From Candidatus Synechococcus spongiarum SP3 (GTDB lineage Bacteria > Cyanobacteriota > Cyanobacteriia > PCC-6307 > Cyanobiaceae), in NCBI GenBank assembly GCA_001007665.1, contig JXQG01000001.1:22949-86948 (forward strand): a DNA stretch of 64,000 nucleotides, written 5' to 3'. Of this stretch, positions 44,206-53,818 are shown in pieces. The position numbers and the translations under genes were made by a program. The notes under the pieces were generated by a model. That model had not been told where the DNA came from and made no database searches. It worked only from the letters and a program-made list of their open reading frames with translations. Each line of letters opens with the position of its first letter. The stretch's first letter is position 1.

Positions 44206-46458
44206 TCAGGCCTGGCCTGCTGCCCCGACAGGAGAGCCTGCCGCCACCACCAGGTCAATCTGGTTGCGCAGCACATCCACTTTCTGGATCTCCACCGGGA
44301 TGGTGTCCCCCAGCATGAACTGCCGCTGACTTTTGCGGCCCAGAAGACGATGCTGCCGGGCACGGAATTCGTACCAGTCGTCCCGCAGGGTGCTGATATG
44401 CACCAGACCCTCCCCATGGGTGGGGGGCAGCTCCACAAACAGACCATAACTTTGCACACCGCTGATCACCCCATCCATGGTTTTCCCCACGTGGGACTCC
44501 AGGTGGCGGGCCTGGCAAAGGGCGATCCAATCCGCCTCCACCGCTGCTGCAAAACGGCTGCGATCCAGCAGGTGCCGGCAAAGACCTTCCGCCAGGGCGT
44601 CCTCGAACGGCTTGCTGTGCCTGGGAGACAGCACGTCCCAGGACACTTGATCCCGGCTCTGGTGGCTGGCCAGGTCCACGTCCTCCGGATGGCTTGCGTC
44701 GCTGCGCTTGCCATGGCACAGGAGCATGATCAGGAGTTGCTGGTTGAACAACTCCCCGTAATGCGCTGACGCGCCAACGAACGGGGCATAGGCCTTGTGT
44801 TCTCCCCCTGGCATGTAGGGGCCTGGCTCCGATGCAAAGGTGCAGGGCTTCACCGCATTGCGCAGCTGTTGTTGCAGGGCACGGCTTCGCGCCGCTGTTT
44901 GCAGCACTGCTGCCATGGTTGCTCCATCCGGGGCATTCCCGTCGTGCCCCAACTCCAGGTTGCTCTCCAACCCCAGAGCGGTTCTGGCTACGCCGTTCAG
45001 GTCACTGGCTTCCACAGGCGCGTTCTGAACATAAAAGGCCGGCAGTTTCAGGGCTGCACAGTGTTGACCCAAGGCGCGGTTGGCCACGAGGGCTGCCTCC
45101 CGCAACCAGGCCATGGGCTCATGGTCCTGGCTGCGGGGCAGCCAGCCCTGGAGCTTCTCGTCCAAGGCCACGGCTTGCAGGTCTCCCACCGCTTTCAGGG
45201 CTGGCCGGCGTAGATTCAACTCGATGGAACCGGCGGCCAGGCGCTGCTGCCGCACCGCGCCCAGAACTGTGCGCAGTTGGGTGACGGTGGCCATGTGGGG
45301 CTTCAGGTGTTGCAGCGGGGCGGGGAGTTGACCACGAAGGTTGAACCCCTGAGTTGCCAACTCCTGGAAATCCCTGGCTTTCAGCAGCACGTCGGGTTGA
45401 ATGCGGGAGCAGCAAAACCTGTAGCCCTCCAATGTCCCGTCGGGACGCAAGTCCAGTGCAACGGATACGGCGGCCTGCTCCTCGTCCACCGCAAACGTGG
45501 ACGCCTTGACCAAACTGGCCGAGACCAGGCCTTGCCAACAGCGACCCGTGCAAATGGCTGTGCCTCGCTCCCGCATCCAGAGGTCTACATATCCCAACGA
45601 CGTAAAACGCTCCGCCAAGGCCGGAGTATGCACCCACAGTCGGCTGCCTGTGGAAGTGGTTTCCAGGGAAAGGGCGGGCAGCTGTGGCGCATCCGAGACG
45701 CCATAGCCCTCCAGCAACAGGGTGGGCAAGGTGCGAAGGTCTTCCCGTTTCTGCAGATCCAGCGGCTGCAAAACAGCCCGACTGCGAGAACTGCGACCAA
45801 AAATGCCGTGCTTGGTTTGAATCAGACGCTGGTCCTGATGCTCACCTCCGCTGGTGGACAGGCTGCGGGTGATCTTCCCCTGGGCCAGGTGCTGGGCGAT
45901 GGGGAAGCGGTCAAGGCGCACCTCCACCGCCCCCGCATGATCGGATGCGTCCAGATGGTGACTGTCTTCTTCCGGCAGTTGGATGGGGTGCGGCAACCGG
46001 TCATCCAGCGGCTGTGCGATGAGACCGTGCTCACTGCGCTTCGGAATGGCCAAAAGGGTCCCGTGGGCCCGCTCCAACACGCACTGCACAATCCCTTCGG
46101 GCGAACGGCGTCGTCCCCCCTCACGGACAATTTTCACTAGAATGCGATCCCCATCCCAAGCGTGGTTCAAATGCTGGTCGCGGATATAAATACCGCCTCC
46201 GTCATCTTCCCGCATGGCGAAGCAGAACCCCTTACTGGAGCTACGAAGACGAGCGGGAACCAGTTGGTCATGGGACTGCAGATAGATTCTGTCATCCTGG
46301 TGACGCAGCAAACCCAGCGCCTTGAGGGCCGTCAGGGCAATGTCAAGTTGGTTTTTCTCTGATGCCGCGCTGAGAGAAAGCTTTTTCTGCAGCTGAGTGA
46401 TGGTTGTGGGCGTATCAGAATGAAGCTGACTCAACAGCTTCGCAACCGAAAACTTCAT
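44206..46458 (-). CDS. rnr: RNase II/R family exoribonuclease
   Basis: S1-type C-terminus (GVISGVQSYGLFVELPPTHGEGLVHISTL), RNB-like domain. Confidence 0.88.
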   Translation of the reverse strand: MKFSVAKLLSQLHSDTPTTITQLQKKLSLSAASEKNQLDIALTALKALGLLRHQDDRIYLQSHDQLVPARLRSSSKGFCFAMREDDGGGIYIRDQHLNHAWDGDRILVKIVREGGRRRSPEGIVQCVLERAHGTLLAIPKRSEHGLIAQPLDDRLPHPIQLPEEDSHHLDASDHAGAVEVRLDRFPIAQHLAQGKITRSLSTSGGEHQDQRLIQTKHGIFGRSSRSRAVLQPLDLQKREDLRTLPTLLLEGYGVSDAPQLPALSLETTSTGSRLWVHTPALAERFTSLGYVDLWMRERGTAICTGRCWQGLVSASLVKASTFAVDEEQAAVSVALDLRPDGTLEGYRFCCSRIQPDVLLKARDFQELATQGFNLRGQLPAPLQHLKPHMATVTQLRTVLGAVRQQRLAAGSIELNLRRPALKAVGDLQAVALDEKLQGWLPRSQDHEPMAWLREAALVANRALGQHCAALKLPAFYVQNAPVEASDLNGVARTALGLESNLELGHDGNAPDGATMAAVLQTAARSRALQQQLRNAVKPCTFASEPGPYMPGGEHKAYAPFVGASAHYGELFNQQLLIMLLCHGKRSDASHPEDVDLASHQSRDQVSWDVLSPRHSKPFEDALAEGLCRHLLDRSRFAAAVEADWIALCQARHLESHVGKTMDGVISGVQSYGLFVELPPTHGEGLVHISTLRDDWYEFRARQHRLLGRKSQRQFMLGDTIPVEIQKVDVLRNQIDLVVAAGSPVGAAGQA

Positions 46459-46604
46459 CGCGTGGGCAAATGTTTTGTGGAACAAAAAGCAGCAGGAATG
46501 GTGTGCTCTGTCGCAATAGCTTGCGTCGCCCACGGGTGCGGCGGTGGAATGGCGCGTTGGGATTGATCCTGTGGGCCGGGGCAATGCCTCTGGCTAAGAG
46601 CTGG

Positions 46605-46904
46605 CTAAGAGGAGGTGTTTGCTGGGAAATCACCTCTGGTCTCCAGCAAAAGGCACACACCTTGGGCAAGGAAACCGACACCTGCGGCCAAGTGTAGCCA
46701 TGCAGGCGGCGCCATGGATGCCAGAGACCCACCCATCATAACCCCCAGCAGGCTGGCCAGAAGAAGGGCCGTCGTGCTGCCAAGGAATACCATGAGTGGC
46801 CGTCCGGAGGAGCTGCCCAGGGCCATGGTGGCCAACTGGGTTTTGTCGCCCAACTCCGCCAGGAGAATGGTCAGGAACGTGGAGGAAACCAAGGCAGCAT
46901 CCAT
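46605..46904 (-). CDS. UPF0016/GDT1-like single-domain membrane protein, copy A
   Basis: STFLTILLAELGDKTQLATMALGSSSGRPLMVFLGSTTALLLASLLGVMMG (E-x-G-D-K-T). Confidence 0.93.
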   Translation of the reverse strand: MDAALVSSTFLTILLAELGDKTQLATMALGSSSGRPLMVFLGSTTALLLASLLGVMMGGSLASMAPPAWLHLAAGVGFLAQGVCLLLETRGDFPANTSS

Positions 46905-46946
46905 GGGGCGCGGTGGTGCTCAAAGAACGTTCTGTAGATCCATCGA

Positions 46947-47246
46947 TCACAGAACCGAATAAAATCTTATACAAAAGAAAAGGCCCAGAACCACCATCAA
47001 GGTTCCGGCCCCCTGTTTGACCAGGTTGGCGGGCAGAATGCGCCCCAGCCATTGCCCAAGGAGCACACCCAACAGGCTGGAGGTCATCAAGGCGGCGCCA
47101 GCGCCAAGGAACACCTGCCAGGGGTGGTTGGACTGGGCTGCCAGCATGAGGGTGGCCAGTTGGGTCTTGTCCCCCAATTCCGCCAGAAACACTGTAACAA
47201 AGGCGCCAACCAGCACCGCCAAGCGGCTCTTCTCGGACGAGATCAT
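46947..47246 (-). CDS. UPF0016/GDT1-like single-domain membrane protein, copy B
   Basis: GAFVTVFLAELGDKTQLATLMLAAQSNHPWQVFLGAGAALMTSSLLGVLLG (E-x-G-D-K-T). Confidence 0.93.
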   Translation of the reverse strand: MISSEKSRLAVLVGAFVTVFLAELGDKTQLATLMLAAQSNHPWQVFLGAGAALMTSSLLGVLLGQWLGRILPANLVKQGAGTLMVVLGLFFCIRFYSVL

Positions 47247-47360
47247 GACCAGGCAGATGGGGCGCCGTCACTGTAAAACCGTGTTACACCTCGGCCCAAG
47301 GCCGGAGGATGTTCCCATGGACGCCTACACTGAACTCAGCTTTGATGACGCTTGGTACCC

Positions 47361-47468
47361 ATGGGCATTGATTTCGGTCTCATTGCTGGTTTCGCCTCCC
47401 TCGGCCTGATTTTCATCGCTGGCCCGGCGGTGGTCTTCATCATCTTTGCCCGTCGCGGCGCCCTTTAG
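47361..47468 (+). CDS. psb30: photosystem II protein Psb30/Ycf12 (35 aa)
   Basis: [35 protein letters not shown], read directly; too short for the ORF track. Confidence 0.85.
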   Translation: MGIDFGLIAGFASLGLIFIAGPAVVFIIFARRGAL

Positions 47469-48469
47469 GCGCTCTCGCCCTTGGGCTTGGACACATGGGG
47501 CAGGCCCCAGCCCAGCTTTTCCCGTAGCACCTGAAAGAACTCGTGCTCCTGGAGTCGCACAAAGCGTGCGCTCCGGGGGCAGCGTTGAATGAGCACCCGG
47601 TCTTCCGGCCAGACGTAACAACCCGCGCTGCCGTCCACCACCATCATCAAACGCTCCGGTGTGGCGGGAAACACCGTGACTGCTTCCTGGTCACTGAACA
47701 CCAGAGCCCGGGAGGCCAGCGAATGGGGCGCCACGGGCGTCAACTGCAGAACGGGAACCTCCGGTGTAATCACGGGGCCGCCCGCACTGAGGGCATAGGC
47801 GGTGGAGCCGGTGGGGGTGGAGAGAATGACGCCGTCCGCGGCGATGTCCACGGGAGCATGGCGGCCAATGGCCACTTCGAAGTGGCACATGCTGGTGAGG
47901 GGTTCCCGATGCAAGGCCATCTCGTTGAGGCAGAGCACTTCCCAGCGCCGCTGATCGCCCCGCAGCAGGGTCACCACCAGCATGGTGCGCTCCTCCACCG
48001 TCCACCGACCTGCCAGCAGTTGGGCGATGACGGTTTCCAGTTCATGGAGGTAGGCTTCCGCAAGAAAACCCATGTGGCCCGTGTTGATCGCCAACATGGG
48101 GACCCCGATGGGTGCGGTCTGCCGGGCCGCGGACAGCACGGTGCCATCCCCGCCCAGCACGATGGCCATGGTGATGCCCCGGTGGAAATTGCCGGGGACG
48201 CAGGAGTCGTAGCGGATCCCCCGCAGGGGACCTTCAGGACTGGCAAAGCCCACAAGACCTCCTGCACTGGCGGTGCGCTCCACCTGCCAGCCCGCTTTGG
48301 CAAACCGCTGGGCCAACATCTCCGTTGCCGCCAGGGCCTTGGGCTTGCTGTCGTTGACAATCAACCCCAGAACCGGCGGCTTCCCGTCCTCCCAGGCTGC
48401 CTGGTCGCCCTTGCTGCTGACCTCCTCCCCGCCCTGAGGGGCAGGGACTCCTTCTCTCAAGCAGTGCAT
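47465..48469 (-). CDS. nadK: NAD kinase
   Basis: [63 protein letters not shown]; start uncertain because the tnpB 3' end abuts it. Confidence 0.95.
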   Translation of the reverse strand: MHCLREGVPAPQGGEEVSSKGDQAAWEDGKPPVLGLIVNDSKPKALAATEMLAQRFAKAGWQVERTASAGGLVGFASPEGPLRGIRYDSCVPGNFHRGITMAIVLGGDGTVLSAARQTAPIGVPMLAINTGHMGFLAEAYLHELETVIAQLLAGRWTVEERTMLVVTLLRGDQRRWEVLCLNEMALHREPLTSMCHFEVAIGRHAPVDIAADGVILSTPTGSTAYALSAGGPVITPEVPVLQLTPVAPHSLASRALVFSDQEAVTVFPATPERLMMVVDGSAGCYVWPEDRVLIQRCPRSARFVRLQEHEFFQVLREKLGWGLPHVSKPKGESA

Positions 48470-49512
48470 CGTTGCACCTCCTGGTTCAAGCGGGTTCCTG
48501 CTTCCAGGCCGGATGCGGGCGAACCCGCCTTCCTCTCGGTTCCACAGGCGCTTGACCTTGCCGCCGGCCCGGCGGCAAGGCTGTTCCTGGCGGAATTCAA
48601 GTCTCGGTCGTACTCGGCGCCGCCGGACGAACACTTCCAGAAGCGGACAGACAACTCTTTCCTGCCGTCTCGGTGTCCGCAAGCTGAGCAGGTTTGAGAT
48701 GTGGGCAACCATCGATTGACGCCTGCCAACTGCCCACCGTCTTGCTCAGCCTTGGACTCCAAAACGCTCCGCAACAGTGTCCCACCAGCATCCCCAGTGG
48801 AACGGGCTCGCCTGCAGTTCTTCAGCATTCCTGAGACATCCGGATTCTCCCGCACCACCGCTTGGTTCTCACGAATGATGGGCCTGGAGAGCTTATGCAG
48901 GACATCCAACCGTTGATCAGCCAGCGTGGCATGGGCCTTGGCAACCCGCAGCCGGACTTTACGCCGATTGCTGGGGCCCTTGACCTTGTAGCCGAGGCTC
49001 CGCTGGAGCCGCCCCAGTCTCTTCAGCGCCGAGTGGAGAAACTTTGGCGGGGCAATCTTTTCACCGTCAGAGGTGACGGCGAGGGCTGCCAAGCCCAGGC
49101 CAATACCCACTGCTTTGCCGTTATCCATCGGAGCTGTGGGCGCCTTGCCCCCGAGGCAGCCCCACCGGGAACGAAAGGCTTTGTCGAGATCGCGAATGGA
49201 GTGAGCAAGGAGGACGTTGCTCACCTCTGTAAGTGTAAGCCAAGCCCGTTCAGGCGTCCGTTGGGCATCCGTTAAGCAGAGCCTTTGCAGTGCCGTCCCT
49301 CGGGGGAACTGCTGTCCCTGCTGGTGGAGCCGGTTGCTCAAGACCAGGGAATCGTTCCAGACAACCCGAGCGCAGCCAAATGCTTTCGCCAGCGCAGCCT
49401 TATGGTGCGGATGGGGATAAAGACGGTAGCGGTAGCGCAGCTTTTGCACTAGCCTTCTCTCGTTGGCCGGAAGCGGCGGGCTCCAGTTGCCAAGGTTGAC
49501 CTGCTGCTTCAT
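48457..49512 (-). CDS. tnpB: IS200/IS605-type TnpB with altered RuvC-I motif
   Basis: [51 protein letters not shown] (usually GIDLG); [51 protein letters not shown]. Confidence 0.88.
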   Translation of the reverse strand: MKQQVNLGNWSPPLPANERRLVQKLRYRYRLYPHPHHKAALAKAFGCARVVWNDSLVLSNRLHQQGQQFPRGTALQRLCLTDAQRTPERAWLTLTEVSNVLLAHSIRDLDKAFRSRWGCLGGKAPTAPMDNGKAVGIGLGLAALAVTSDGEKIAPPKFLHSALKRLGRLQRSLGYKVKGPSNRRKVRLRVAKAHATLADQRLDVLHKLSRPIIRENQAVVRENPDVSGMLKNCRRARSTGDAGGTLLRSVLESKAEQDGGQLAGVNRWLPTSQTCSACGHRDGRKELSVRFWKCSSGGAEYDRDLNSARNSLAAGPAARSSACGTERKAGSPASGLEAGTRLNQEVQRCTA

Positions 49513-49541
49513 GCAAGGCTAGCGTGCGGAACAACCAACAG

Positions 49542-49557
49542 CCGCCCTGAAGGGCGG
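49542..49557. repeat. hairpin upstream of tnpB, candidate IS200/IS605 left-end hairpin
   Basis: CCGCCCT-GA-AGGGCGG perfect inverted repeat. Confidence 0.6.
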
Positions 49558-49622
49558 GGCTTGTATCCCAGCACAGCCGTTGGCCATGGCTTGACCTGCC
49601 CTTTTACCCCTCAAGCAAATCG

Positions 49623-50768
49623 TCAGAACTGGCGCAAGAAACGCAGATCACTGCTGAAGAGACGCCGAATGTCGTCAATGCCATGGCGCACCATGCAGGC
49701 CCGCTCTACCCCCATGCCGGCGGCAAACCCACTCCAGCGCTCCGGATCCAGACCCAGGCCCTCCAGCACAGCCGGATCCACCATGCCGCAGCCCATCACC
49801 TCCAGCCAACGGCCCTGCCACTGCACGTCCACCTCCGCGGAGGGTTCGGTAAAGGGAAAGTAGCTGGCCCGAAAACGCACCGGCAGCTCCCCGAAAAAGG
49901 CCTGCAAAAACTGAATCACGGTGCCCCGCAGGTGACCAAAATTCAGTCCTTCGTCTACAGCCAGCACCTCCACTTGATGGAAGATGGGGGAGTGGGTGGC
50001 GTCCACGGCGTCACGGCGATAGACCCGTCCAGGAGCAATGACCCGCACAGGGGGGGTGTGGCGCTCCAGATGGCGAATCTGGACAGGTGAGGTGTGGGTG
50101 CGCAGCAGCTCTCCACCTGCCAGATAGAAGGTATCTTGCATGTCCCGAGCGGGATGGTCCTCGGGAATGTTGAGGGCGGAAAAGTTGTAGTGGTCTGTTT
50201 CAATTTCAGGTCCGTCCACCACCTGGTACCCCAAGCCACAGAAGATGGTGACGATCTCATCCAGGGTGCTGAGCAGCGGATGAGCGTGACCCAGGGGCCT
50301 GTAAAGGGCCGGAGCGCTCACGTCCACCACCTCCTCCGCCAGGCGCTGGGTGAGGGCCGTGGCCTCCAGTTGCTGCAGCCGCTCGCTCAAAAGCCCTTGA
50401 AGCTCCTTCTTGAGCCCGTTGGCCCGTTGGCCCAGGAGGGGTCTCTGGTCATGGGGCAAGGCGCCCATGGCCCCCAGCACACGGGAGAGTTGTCCCCCTT
50501 TCTTGCCCAACAGGCTGATGCGCAACTGCTCCAGCCCTTGGGCAGAAGTGGCCCTGCGGATCTGGTCGCTGGCTTGCTGTTCAAGGGCATCCAGTCTGTC
50601 GAGCACCTCCCCCAGGTCGCCCCGCGGATCGGAGCGTTCCCCGAGCTGCTGCAACCGCTGCTGCTGCTGTTCCTGGACATGTTCCAGCGCCGGCGGAACA
50701 GAGGCCCTGCGGATCTCCCGGTCAGGGTTCTTGAGGTTATCCTGGGAATTGACAGGGATGCTCACCAA
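49623..50768 (-). CDS. pheS: phenylalanine--tRNA ligase alpha subunit
   Basis: [89 protein letters not shown]. Confidence 0.97.
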   Translation of the reverse strand: MVSIPVNSQDNLKNPDREIRRASVPPALEHVQEQQQQRLQQLGERSDPRGDLGEVLDRLDALEQQASDQIRRATSAQGLEQLRISLLGKKGGQLSRVLGAMGALPHDQRPLLGQRANGLKKELQGLLSERLQQLEATALTQRLAEEVVDVSAPALYRPLGHAHPLLSTLDEIVTIFCGLGYQVVDGPEIETDHYNFSALNIPEDHPARDMQDTFYLAGGELLRTHTSPVQIRHLERHTPPVRVIAPGRVYRRDAVDATHSPIFHQVEVLAVDEGLNFGHLRGTVIQFLQAFFGELPVRFRASYFPFTEPSAEVDVQWQGRWLEVMGCGMVDPAVLEGLGLDPERWSGFAAGMGVERACMVRHGIDDIRRLFSSDLRFLRQF

Positions 50769-51052
50769 AGTTCCACAGCTACTGGCAGCTTAGGTGTCTA
50801 CTGTTGTGGGACATGCTCCTGACCTTTGCGCAAGGTTCAATTCACGAACTGTCGGCACGACACTGCCAGGGCCGCGTGCAGACAGGTTCTGGTGGAGGGC
50901 GGCGCCGCGGGAGCGGCGCAACAAGCCCTTGACCTGGCTTGAGGGAACGGAAGGCTCCCGATCCTCTTTACGTGATCCTTAAGCAAACCCTTCTTTCCCC
51001 CTTGCCGGTCTTGGCGGTGGCACATGCTACGAGGACATCTTTACTTGTCCGT

Positions 51053-51370
51053 ATGACGACGGAATCAACCAAAGACCAAGACCAGGAAACCCCCTCCCCT
51101 GCGCCCCCTGCACAAAGTCAACCTGCCAAGCACCGGATACCTGCATTTGCCCCACCCCAGCCCCCAGGTTCCCTCCCTCAATTCCCCGGTTCTCCTGTTC
51201 CACAAGAGAACGAGGCAAGGCGGGCGTCATATAACACCAATTTCAACCTATGTGCCAAGTGGTTGCTTGTTGCTGCGATAACCTTTGGTGTGCCTTTCCT
51301 GGTGCGCAAGGACCCTGACTATGGTTTCTGGCTTAGAAGAGAAACGGTATTGCAAGAAATAATACGATGA
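51053..51370 (+). CDS. hypothetical protein, proline-rich N-terminus plus one hydrophobic segment
   Basis: MTTESTKDQDQETPSPAPPAQSQPAKHRIPAFAPPQPPGSLP...LLVAAITFGVPFLVRKDPDYGFWLRRETVL. Confidence 0.5.
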   Translation: MTTESTKDQDQETPSPAPPAQSQPAKHRIPAFAPPQPPGSLPQFPGSPVPQENEARRASYNTNFNLCAKWLLVAAITFGVPFLVRKDPDYGFWLRRETVLQEIIR

Positions 51371-51473
51371 AACAAGAGAAATAAGAGCCATGCAGAGGGC
51401 GCACCAAAACATGCTGCACATACTCACAGCCTCTTCTATCTTGACCTTTGCCGCTGTCGTCTTGAAGAAGTAG

Positions 51474-51832
51474 GGCCTGTGGACAAAAGGGCTTGCCATG
51501 GAAGTTGCCCTGGGCGAGCACCGCTTGGTGATCACGGATCGGCTCTGGCAGCCCATGGCCCTGCTGCTTCCCGGCAAGGCTGCGGACCGTGGCGTTACCG
51601 CAAGAGACAACCGTCTGTTTCTCGAAGCTGTTCTCACTGAAGGTGCGCACCGGCGCCCCCTGGCGAGATCTGGCGGATGGTTTCGGCCCATGGAACCGCC
51701 CGTTCCGCCGCTGTCGACGGTGGGCAACCAGTCCCGCGACAGGCTGACAAGGAAGGTCGTGGCACGGGTGGCGCCATGGATCCGCGGGCCAACCCTTCTC
51801 GCATCACGGTAAATCCCTTTTGTCCACAGGTC
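51474..51832 (+). mobile_element. short IS5-family derivative with inverted termini
   Basis: Left ggcctgtggacaaaagggcttgcc; right (rc) gacctgtggacaaaagggatttacc; interior encodes only a transposase N-terminus (EVALGEHRLVITDRLWQPMALLLPGKAADRGVTARDNRLFLEAVL). Confidence 0.8.
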
Positions 51833-52846
51833 TTAGGGGTCGGCAGCGCTTACGGAATTCGTGCTCGGAGGGAACTGTGCCGCCCCGGGAAGACTGAGGC
51901 TGATGGTTCCATGGCCCAGGCGTAAAGTGGGCGCCCCCAGCCAGGCGCGGCGCACCACGGCAAGACCTGCGCTACCTGTATCCAGGACCGACCGGGAGGT
52001 GACCACCCCGGCACGGGCGCCGTCTTCGCCTTGGATCACGTTGTCCTCGGACAGGCTCTCAAAGGCGATGGAGCTCCGCCAAAGGCGTAGCTGTTGTTTG
52101 ACGCCGTCATAGGTCACCAACCTGGCCAACACTTCTTGCCCCAAGTAGCATCCCTTGTTGAGGGCCACGGCCTCGGCAAGGCCCAGTTCAAAAGGGTTGA
52201 AGGCATCGTTGATCTCGCCTGGCCATGTTGGCATCCCCTGCTGGAGCCGCAGCAACTCCACCTGTGCCCCAGTCAGCCGGGGGCAATGGTGGAGCCATGG
52301 GGGCAAAGGGTGGGATTCCGGCAGCAGGAGCCGCGACCCCGGCACGCCGTTACCAAAACCCGTACCCCGCAACAGCAAAGCCCGGTCGTTGTCCAAAGCC
52401 ACGGAGCACCAACCGGCGCCGGTTGGATCCATGGCAATGCCCTGGGCAGCCAACAGGGCCGCTGCGGCCTCTCCCAGCAAGCTCACCTGCTGCGCTTGAA
52501 CCGTGGGAAGCAGGGTGACCCGATCTGCGGGAAACAGATGGCGATCAAAGCGCTGATGTAACGCCGGTCCATCACCAGCCAGGACCACCAACCGGGCTGC
52601 GTGCTTTTCCACCAACACATCCAGGAGGGCTGTGAGTCGCGCTGTGGCGGTCACCGCACAACTGCGACGCAGACAACCAGGCGGAGCGCTGCTCAGGTCC
52701 TGGGTGGTTTGGTCATGGACAAAGCGCAGGCTATCGGCGCCGGTGAGGCGCAGCAGGTGGACGGAACGGACCGTCCACACCGGCCATGCACCGGGCTCTG
52801 GTAAGGCCTGGCTCAGCCAGCGGGGGAAGGGCAGGGTGGCGGTCAT
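51833..52846 (-). CDS. folate-binding protein, YgfZ/GcvT-like
   Basis: [24 protein letters not shown]...[25 protein letters not shown]. Confidence 0.9.
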   Translation of the reverse strand: MTATLPFPRWLSQALPEPGAWPVWTVRSVHLLRLTGADSLRFVHDQTTQDLSSAPPGCLRRSCAVTATARLTALLDVLVEKHAARLVVLAGDGPALHQRFDRHLFPADRVTLLPTVQAQQVSLLGEAAAALLAAQGIAMDPTGAGWCSVALDNDRALLLRGTGFGNGVPGSRLLLPESHPLPPWLHHCPRLTGAQVELLRLQQGMPTWPGEINDAFNPFELGLAEAVALNKGCYLGQEVLARLVTYDGVKQQLRLWRSSIAFESLSEDNVIQGEDGARAGVVTSRSVLDTGSAGLAVVRRAWLGAPTLRLGHGTISLSLPGAAQFPPSTNSVSAADP

Positions 52847-53439
52847 GGCCGGTGGTCCAATGGGGTGCTGATGTGCTCCAGCAGGAAGAGGGCCTTGAGA
52901 CGCAGGCCTGCAGCGGCCAGAGCAGCTTGCCCGCCGTCCTGGCGATCCACAATGGCCACCACCTCCTGAACGGCGTAGCCCGCTTCCCGTAACCGCGCCA
53001 CCGCTTTGAGGCAGGAGCCACCCGTGGTCACCACGTCCTCCAGCACCGTCACCTGGGCGCCTGGCGCCGGCAGCGGACCCTCAATCCAGGCGCCTATGCC
53101 GTGGCCTTTGGGCTCCTTGCGCACGATGAGGGCATCCAATTCTCGGCCCGCCAGGCCGGCCGCCATGGCGACACAACTCACCAGAGGATCAGCACCCATG
53201 GTGAGGCCGGCCACAGCCTGGGCCCTGGGATCCACCTGCTCCAGCAGCAGCGGCGCCAGCAGCGTGGCGCCAGCCCCACTGAGGCTGACGGGTTTGCAGT
53301 TCACGTAGTGTTCACTACGCTGACCACTGGCCAGGAGGAAGTCACCACGCCTGTAGGCCTGGCGGGCCAGCATCCGCTGCAAGGCTTCACGGCGGGCGGA
53401 TGAGGAATGTAGCAGTGGAGCATGGGACCGGATGTCCAT
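52843..53439 (-). CDS. pyrE: orotate phosphoribosyltransferase
   Basis: [58 protein letters not shown]; overlaps downstream gene. Confidence 0.95.
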   Translation of the reverse strand: MDIRSHAPLLHSSSARREALQRMLARQAYRRGDFLLASGQRSEHYVNCKPVSLSGAGATLLAPLLLEQVDPRAQAVAGLTMGADPLVSCVAMAAGLAGRELDALIVRKEPKGHGIGAWIEGPLPAPGAQVTVLEDVVTTGGSCLKAVARLREAGYAVQEVVAIVDRQDGGQAALAAAGLRLKALFLLEHISTPLDHRP

Positions 53440-53818
53440 GGCGCCGACAGAAGAACGTCTATCCTGAAGACTGATGGTTGCGGGTGTGTCCCGCCACAGT
53501 CGCGGGATGATGTTATGGGTCCCTTCCGTCCACTGCTGCCCTTGCTGCTGAGCGCCATGACCACGTCAGCAGTTGCCCTGGTCGCGGATTGTGCTCCCGC
53601 GTCATCCCCTCCGGAGGATCCCGTTCCGTGGGTCCGGTCCTGGATGCCCCCGGTGCTGCACCACCAGATCAGCGCCCTCTTTCCCCAAAACGACACGCAC
53701 CAGGCTTATGGGGGCACAGCCCTGGACAGTGGATCCGAACAGCCGTTGGAGGAGGCCACAGGGGACGGGAAGGACCCTGCGTTTTGCCCCCTCTAACCCC
53801 TGCTCTACCCACCTCCGG

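Noticed and set aside
53422-53796. plus-strand ORF overlapping the pyrE 5' end
   Set aside because: Biased composition and overlap with pyrE; no recognised domain; weak hydrophobic stretch only.
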